DNA of 64,000 bases, from positions 310,001 through 374,000 of the forward strand of contig JAQPZY010000962.1 in NCBI GenBank assembly GCA_029931535.1, given 5' to 3'. The position numbers were made by a program, and so were the translations under genes. Position 1 is the first letter of the stretch, and each line of letters opens with the position of its first letter. Under the pieces are notes generated by a model. It was not told the DNA's origin. It did not search any database and saw only the letters and a list, made by a program, of their open reading frames with translations. The stretch is from Margaritifera margaritifera (lineage: Eukaryota; Mollusca; Bivalvia; Unionida; Margaritiferidae). Of this stretch, positions 61,077-64,000 are shown in pieces.

Positions 61077-62433
61077 TGTCACGGAATTGTATAATTCCCT
61101 TTATTTATTAAATACATGTACTCGGGTTTCGTTTTTCGTGTACAACGATACCCGAGGGTGATTTATGTATATTGTACAATATTTCGAAACAGTGAGTTCG
61201 GTTCACCTTATGCCGCACGTGCGAAGTGCTTTCGATTGGAAAAACCGAATACATCAAGCGTACGGACGATGTAGGGCTGCATCGTCTGTGTATAAATGCC
61301 TGACCGTAAGACTAAATCTTTACATTACGGAACGTCTTGTCAGTGAGCAGTCTACTTAAGGATTTGCACATCTTCAGCTGTAGAAGTATGTAAGTTATTT
61401 ATTAATTTCTGATGTATATTTTCTATGTAGCTTCGGCTTGCGTAGTACAATGCAAATATTTTCTATTCTTGTTTGTGACTTAACAAGAGCTTTATATTAG
61501 TAATATAAAGTGGCATTTAGGAAACGTTTAGTACCATAAGATTCTTATCGGACACGGGTAGGTTCACTTCTGAACTTGTTGCTTTGTAATGTTGTGCCGA
61601 TAATGTAATTTGTATAACTTACCGTATATAACGTCAATACGTGTTATCGTATATGCCCGTGTCAATCATACTACACGGTGTTAGATTTATTTTCAGCTGG
61701 TCAGAGTCGACGAGGCCCCAGCTGTAGAGCTGACCATAGAAGTTGACCATAGTAGCTGTAAAGCTGACCATAGCAGCCGTAGAGCTGAATTAACAGTGTG
61801 TTGCTGGTTGAGTAGCAGGTGATCGGGCATTGCTGACCGATTGGTGGGCGCATTGACCAAGGAATTGAATGGTGGTCGGTGACTACTTTTAATGCTGACT
61901 GCTTGATTGACCAGTGTGACGGGTAGCCAAGTGTGCCAGTGACGGAGTGTTTTGTGTTACTCCATACATGTAATCTTTCTGCCGTGGGCTAATTTTGGGG
62001 TTTGTGATACCCAGTGGTTTGGGATTGTACAGATATTTTGTGTGATATCTATCCCATTGTTTTCATCATTTTATTATTTGAATAAAGTACCTCATTTTTC
62101 ATTATTTGAGCGGATACATTTTTACCATATGAGTAAAGTATCATTTTTACTATTTGAGTAAAACACATCATTCTTTTCGTCGTCTGAAATTACTGTGAAT
62201 CATTAACCTTTATCCTTGTACTGTGTAAGGCTATTTATTTGTATTCACATTTGGGTTACATTATTAGGTTCGTGCGGATTGTGTTAATTTGTCCAATATT
62301 TGGATCTTATACACGCACGTATAAATCATAATTTGTTTCCCATTCAAGTCATTCATCAATAAACATTGCATTTGTATCACCATCAAAAGTGTCCTGTTAT
62401 AAATCCGAAATCCAGCCCAGTTATCTTGTTACA
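61077..62433 (+). mobile_element. Likely solo LTR of a retrotransposon, 1357 bp
   Basis: The block begins TGTCACGG and ends TGTTACA, so its ends are TG...CA with a short imperfect inverted repeat (TGTCAC/GTTACA). It is flanked by the identical pentamer CCACA (61072-61076 and 62434-62438), the target-duplication size of Ty3/gypsy-type LTR elements. A TATA-like TGTATAAATG lies at about 61290, and AATAAA at about 62080 and 62359, which suggest plus orientation. Inside are a stem (CTCGGGTTTCG at 61121, CGATACCCGAG at 61146, 10 of 11), AGCTGACCATAG repeats (61725-61790), and TTTGAGTAAAGTA-type repeats (62070-62165). No partner LTR or pol is seen. The boundaries are inferred from termini and duplication only. 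Confidence 0.55.
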
Positions 62434-62454
62434 CCACACAGGTTATGATGAATT

Positions 62455-63030
62455 TCAAGTGATATTTTTCATGACCTCCCCTAGCGCGTGGGCTCTTTCG
62501 CGGGCTATGAATTCGTTTTTTGCCACTTCGTCAATTACAACCGAAGTGTATGCCTTGTGCGATGCAGCCAGTATTTTTGTTTTCCTGGTTGTGTATTTAT
62601 CGATTTCATCTAGGATAAGCTTGAACACGAAGATGTCGCGTAGCTCCTTAGATATGTGGTCTGCAATTGTGCTGAGCTTTGCTTCGGCCAAGACGCGGAT
62701 TTCATCGTTCTTTTTAGCTGTGATGAATAGTTGCCGGTCAATGAAGTTTCCAGCCATAGAAATCAGACCAAGACCCACCGCTGTGACCTGAGAATCCATC
62801 GCGATGGGGACTGCAATGATTGTTGACATTATTCCAATTCCCAGCACACTGGTGCTTATATACATAGCCGTCAGTGTGTTGTTAACACCATCCACCATAT
62901 TTACTGTTCGCTTATACTTTTTGTACAGAGCGCGCCGCTGTTCAACCTCTGCCCGGTGGAAGGTTTCAGCCTCGCTGATCCTTTTTAGGCGCAAATCTTC
63001 TGGGTCTTGGAGTTTTAGGTATAGGGACAT
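62455..63030 (-). CDS. Uncharacterised 191-residue protein with a central hydrophobic hairpin
   Basis: This is the only convincing intact reading frame in the window: ATG to TGA, non-repetitive, and GC-richer than its surroundings. Residues 11-45 are a charged, probably helical segment (many Arg, Lys, Glu). Residues 50-97 are hydrophobic with Gly-rich stretches (VLGIGIMST, AVGLGLISMAGN), like two membrane-spanning or buried helices joined at about residue 79. Residues 106-130 hold KKNDEIRVLAEAKLSTIADH, then a charged C-terminus with DEIDKY. The layout and the DEIxxLAxxKLxTI-type motif recall, from memory only, a family of short uncharacterised invertebrate proteins often multicopy and perhaps tied to mobile elements. 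Function unknown. The first ATG is taken; GGAGG lies 7 nt upstream, which in an animal is presumably chance. The stop is 17 bp from the solo LTR's target duplication. It may be a single-exon retrogene or transposon cargo. Confidence 0.6.
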   Translation of the reverse strand: MSLYLKLQDPEDLRLKRISEAETFHRAEVEQRRALYKKYKRTVNMVDGVNNTLTAMYISTSVLGIGIMSTIIAVPIAMDSQVTAVGLGLISMAGNFIDRQLFITAKKNDEIRVLAEAKLSTIADHISKELRDIFVFKLILDEIDKYTTRKTKILAASHKAYTSVVIDEVAKNEFIARERAHALGEVMKNIT

Positions 63031-63046
63031 TATAATTCCTCCATAA

Positions 63047-63694
63047 ACAGCGTGATATGAACTTTACCATTTTCATAATCTCTATAACGTTGACCAGTGA
63101 ACTGAAAGAAAGGGAAAGACAGAATGGAGAGAAGAATAAACACATTCGCTTAACAAGAGTGAATTGGCTTATTTTTTACAGACACGAAAATATCCTCTAG
63201 AAATCCTGTGTGAAGTTCAAGAGGGGAGATTTCGAATTATGGCTATCCTAAATTTAAGATTGTCATTACAAATGCAAGATATACTGGCAGCAACTTGCAT
63301 TTTTGCTCATTGTTCAGTTAGCCAAATTTTCATTCATCAGTTTGTGACAAATGTTACAAATTTGCCAATCCTAGTACTCACTTGACCATGGCTTGAAAAT
63401 ATTGCTAAAGGAATTTGGCCTGTATGAAGTTAAGATCTTCTCTAAGGTCGTAACATTTTCCTTTATTGTTTTTTTTGAAAACAGTCGAACTAAATTTCAA
63501 AACGGCCAAAGTAAACTCTATATTTATTATGATGAGTGAAATTTACCCTATGAAGAGCCAGGATGGACAGAAGAAGAAACACATAAAGGTTCTAATTCTT
63601 TTTAGGTAATCATCGGCAATTTTGACAACGGAAAGTCATTATGACATACGAGAGTAAAAATGAGAGATAGAGAAAGCAACATAAATGCAAAAAC
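63047..63694. other. AT-rich DNA, nothing recognised
   Basis: The 73-codon plus frame 63164-63385 is unrecognised. Confidence 0.35.
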
Positions 63695-63764
63695 GAGAGA
63701 GAGACAGACAGACAGACAGACAGAGAGATAGACTGAGAGTGCGTGTGTGTATGCGTGTGTATAT
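63695..63764. repeat. (GA)n(GACA)n(GT)n compound microsatellite
   Basis: GA dinucleotides, about five GACA tetranucleotides, GA again, then imperfect GT. Confidence 0.95.
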
Positions 63765-64000
63765 GTTTTAATATCTTATCCATACCAAAAAAGGCTCGAA
63801 TTAAGACAGAGACACTTAAGTTTTTTGCGATGTTCTGTTGAATAAGAACAAGACCCACAGTGAAATTTCAACTTCTTCTTTCATTGTCTTTCGTTTTATA
63901 TTTCTTCACTGGAATGGGTTTTTCTGATGTTTATTCTGCTTGTCTTGAATTTCTTTGTGGCTTTTACCATCTTCACTGATTGAAACTGCATACGTGTGTG
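63765..64000. other. Right edge, nothing recognised
   Basis: T-rich sequence without a recognised feature. Confidence 0.4.

Noticed and set aside
61389..61694. Possible intron (GTATGTAAG donor, TTTATTTTCAG acceptor) in a transcript from the TATA-like site at 61.29 kb
   Set aside because: It lies inside the likely LTR, and no coding exon is present on either side. Splice consensus alone is too weak.
62366..62791. 141-codon plus frame antisense to the 191-residue ORF
   Set aside because: The minus-strand frame has the protein-like layout; this one is its shadow.
63028..63042. Shine-Dalgarno-like GGAGG before the 191-residue ORF as evidence of bacterial origin
   Set aside because: The surroundings are clearly animal repeat DNA, and one five-base match is expected by chance.

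Overview
The window looks like non-coding DNA from an animal nuclear genome. It is AT-rich, has no prokaryotic-style gene packing, and is full of dinucleotide microsatellites, minisatellite arrays, decayed LINE pieces and short non-autonomous DNA transposons. The LINE protein fragments and CAG...CTG transposon termini are of a kind I associate with marine invertebrates, with a mollusc or other lophotrochozoan as my best guess. That guess rests on remembered family resemblance, not on a search. I found no host gene I could name, and no rRNA gene, convincing tRNA gene or CRISPR array. The window reads as a gene desert or a very long intron.

Region 1-19 kb is dominated by tandem arrays with units of 35, 33, 31, 23, 34, 24, 39, 42, 30, 45 and 20 bp. 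Several have units divisible by three, which creates spurious repetitive reading frames. A promoter-like cluster with a perfect NRF1-type palindrome and an ETS-type site lies at about 5.94 kb. A tRNA-like SINE head lies at 6.42 kb, a strong G-quadruplex motif at 10.5 kb, and a LINE 3' fragment at 11.8-12.3 kb.

Region 19-31 kb holds six short inverted-repeat elements. Five have hAT-like termini flanked by full or decayed 8-bp target duplications; the copy at 27.0 kb has a perfect one. It also holds an 858-bp array of a 37-bp unit with a duplicated seven-unit higher-order block.

Region 31-42 kb carries microsatellites, a compact palindrome (35.64 kb), a decayed LINE ORF1 with zinc knuckles on the minus strand (36.2-37.6 kb, with a possible 5' UTR near 38.0 kb), and a decayed LINE ORF2 3' end on the minus strand (40.5-41.3 kb).

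Region 42-64 kb has smaller arrays, a roughly 300-bp sequence present twice in tandem (49.25 and 49.64 kb), and a candidate developmental enhancer with a homeodomain palindrome and a Pbx/Meis-like site (50.23-50.44 kb). It also has a decayed LINE ORF2 (54.3-55.7 kb), hairpins near 59.1-59.4 kb, a likely solo LTR with 5-bp target duplication (61.08-62.43 kb), and beside it the only convincing intact reading frame. That frame is a 191-residue protein with a central hydrophobic hairpin, on the minus strand at 62.455-63.030 kb.

No genes visibly work together here. The content is mobile-element debris, simple repeats and possible regulatory DNA.
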